Source: Brassica napus (taxonomy: Eukaryota; Streptophyta; Magnoliopsida; Brassicales; Brassicaceae). Taken from it: a DNA stretch of 64,000 bases. Position 1 is the first letter of the stretch; every line of letters begins with the position of its first letter. The position numbers and the translations under genes are program-made. Below the pieces are notes generated by a model. It made no database searches. It worked only from the letters and a program-made list of their open reading frames with translations, and had not been told where the DNA came from. The stretch lies in assembly GCF_020379485.1 (NCBI RefSeq), contig NC_063439.1, positions 8,906,466 to 8,970,465 of the forward strand, read 5' to 3'. Positions 63,101-64,000 of this stretch are shown here, in pieces.

Positions 63101-64000
63101 TTTTTTTTTTTGCTAAAATGTAAATTTAATAAAATGAAGGAAAAATTCTACAAGGAAATCTTATGTCTGAGCCATCTTGGCAAAAAGAAAGAAAAAACAA
63201 GATGGATCAAATAAACACCCTAACATGATAGAGCTATCTCAACCAAAGAGACATGAGATTACTAAACATTTTACGCTTCCTCTTGGCAGAAATAATGTTT
63301 CACACTTCCCTATCCAGTCCAGCGAAAACTGATGAAGAAGGAATGGATAACTGATTATGGACCAGATTATTTCTTTGTTTCCAAATGTGAAAAACGAAGG
63401 CTTGTGTAGCCACTTTACGCAGTAGCTTCAACTCCTTTGATCCTGCCGCTCTAATCCAAGACAAGAGCTCCGACCAAGTTGTAAACATGGTCGACGGAGC
63501 CGTGCACCTGATGAACACCTCCCTCCATACTTGTAGGCTATACTCACAAGACAGCAGCAGATGATCCCTCGTTTCATTTCCCCTTGCGCAAAGGGGGCAA
63601 GTAGTAGCGATCGGCATTCCCCAAGCAGCAAGTCTCTCTCTCGTTGGCAACCTGTCCCAGGTTGCAGTCCACATCGTAAAGGCATGTTTGGGTACAGACC
63701 CCTTGAACCAGACAACATCCACCCAGTCCTTAACTTAATCTCGAGGCCGCAAGACTTCCCATGTAGTGGAGGCGATAAAGCCACAACCCGGAAAGTCACC
63801 TGCAACCCATTCATAAGTATCATCAATATCAGTATGTAAAGGAAGAGGGATAGTGGTTAGGTGAGCGTGTAGCTCGACTTCCTGCGCTGAACGTGGGTGT
63901 GGGAGCGACCATGTGGAGTTGACTATGGCATCAGCCACCACTGCATTATTTCTTATTCTCAGAGTTCTTGGTCCCAACGGACCAATATGGTTAATCAGCT
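63101..64000 (-). mobile_element. LINE (non-LTR) retrotransposon, 3' part
   Basis: On the minus strand this is the 3' end of a LINE. The tail is TTTACATTTTAGC plus about 13 A (plus-strand T run at 63101-63113). The coding part (63977 to ~63300) has WEVLRPRD, then VWFKGSVPKHAFTMWTATWD, RLPTRERLAAWGM, CPLCARGNETRDHLLLSCEY and FHIWKQRNNLVHN. That is the zinc-binding domain found at the C-terminus of plant LINE reverse transcriptases. An in-frame TAA (63737-63735) separates RPRD from VKDWVDVVWF, so the copy is defective. The 5' portion, including RT, lies beyond the window. Confidence 0.9.

Overview
This is a plant nuclear window, almost certainly from a Brassica-type crucifer. GT-AG introns, a PFP alpha-subunit gene, a BRR2 helicase remnant and a proton-pump-interactor-like gene occur in the order of Arabidopsis At1g20950, At1g20960 and At1g20970 (recalled, not searched). 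Everything else is AT-rich intergenic DNA dominated by Helitrons, with Gypsy, LINE, SINE, MULE and MITE insertions.

Layout. 1-9051: a run of mostly minus-strand Helitrons lying end to end, one carrying a decayed RPA-like OB-fold gene and one carrying a ~330-bp tandem array interrupted by a plus-strand Helitron (3934-4874). 9346-10678: a plus-strand Helitron. 10786-18513: a minus-strand, poly(A)-tailed, non-coding retroposon with a 15-bp target duplication, split by a 6.4-kb Helitron that contains four ~1-kb direct repeats. 19100-22881 (-): an apparently intact 18-exon PFP alpha-subunit gene. 24010-25112 (-): a broken C-terminal remnant of BRR2. 25113-47052: a three-level nest. Helitron A is interrupted by Helitron B (25680-45352), which encodes an RPA70-like protein and a Rep/helicase. 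Helitron B is interrupted by a young Tekay-like chromovirus (29392-39039) with structure LTR-internal-LTR-partial internal. 47928-50071: a SINE, a Stowaway MITE and another Helitron. 53150-58151 (+): an intact 8-coding-exon gene for a 1402-residue proton-pump-interactor-family protein. 60572-61609: a long-inverted-repeat MULE-like element. 63101-64000 (-): the 3' end of a LINE.

How parts relate. The two intact host genes are housekeeping: cytosolic pyrophosphate-dependent sugar phosphate metabolism, and a membrane-anchored coiled-coil protein. The BRR2 copy between them has decayed, as expected after duplicate-gene loss, and the gap has become a transposon landing zone. Helitron B was built like an autonomous plant Helitron, but its RPA gene has two nonsense codons, and its Rep/helicase gene has an LTR element, a local deletion and a frameshift. 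The LTR element is young: its two LTRs differ at about 7 of 1704 positions by eye. It has two possible splicing features, a 93-bp GT-AG interval between gag and protease and a gag frame without an early ATG that could be joined to an ATG exon inside the LTR. Coordinates of exons and termini were read by eye and may be off by a few bases in AT-rich stretches.
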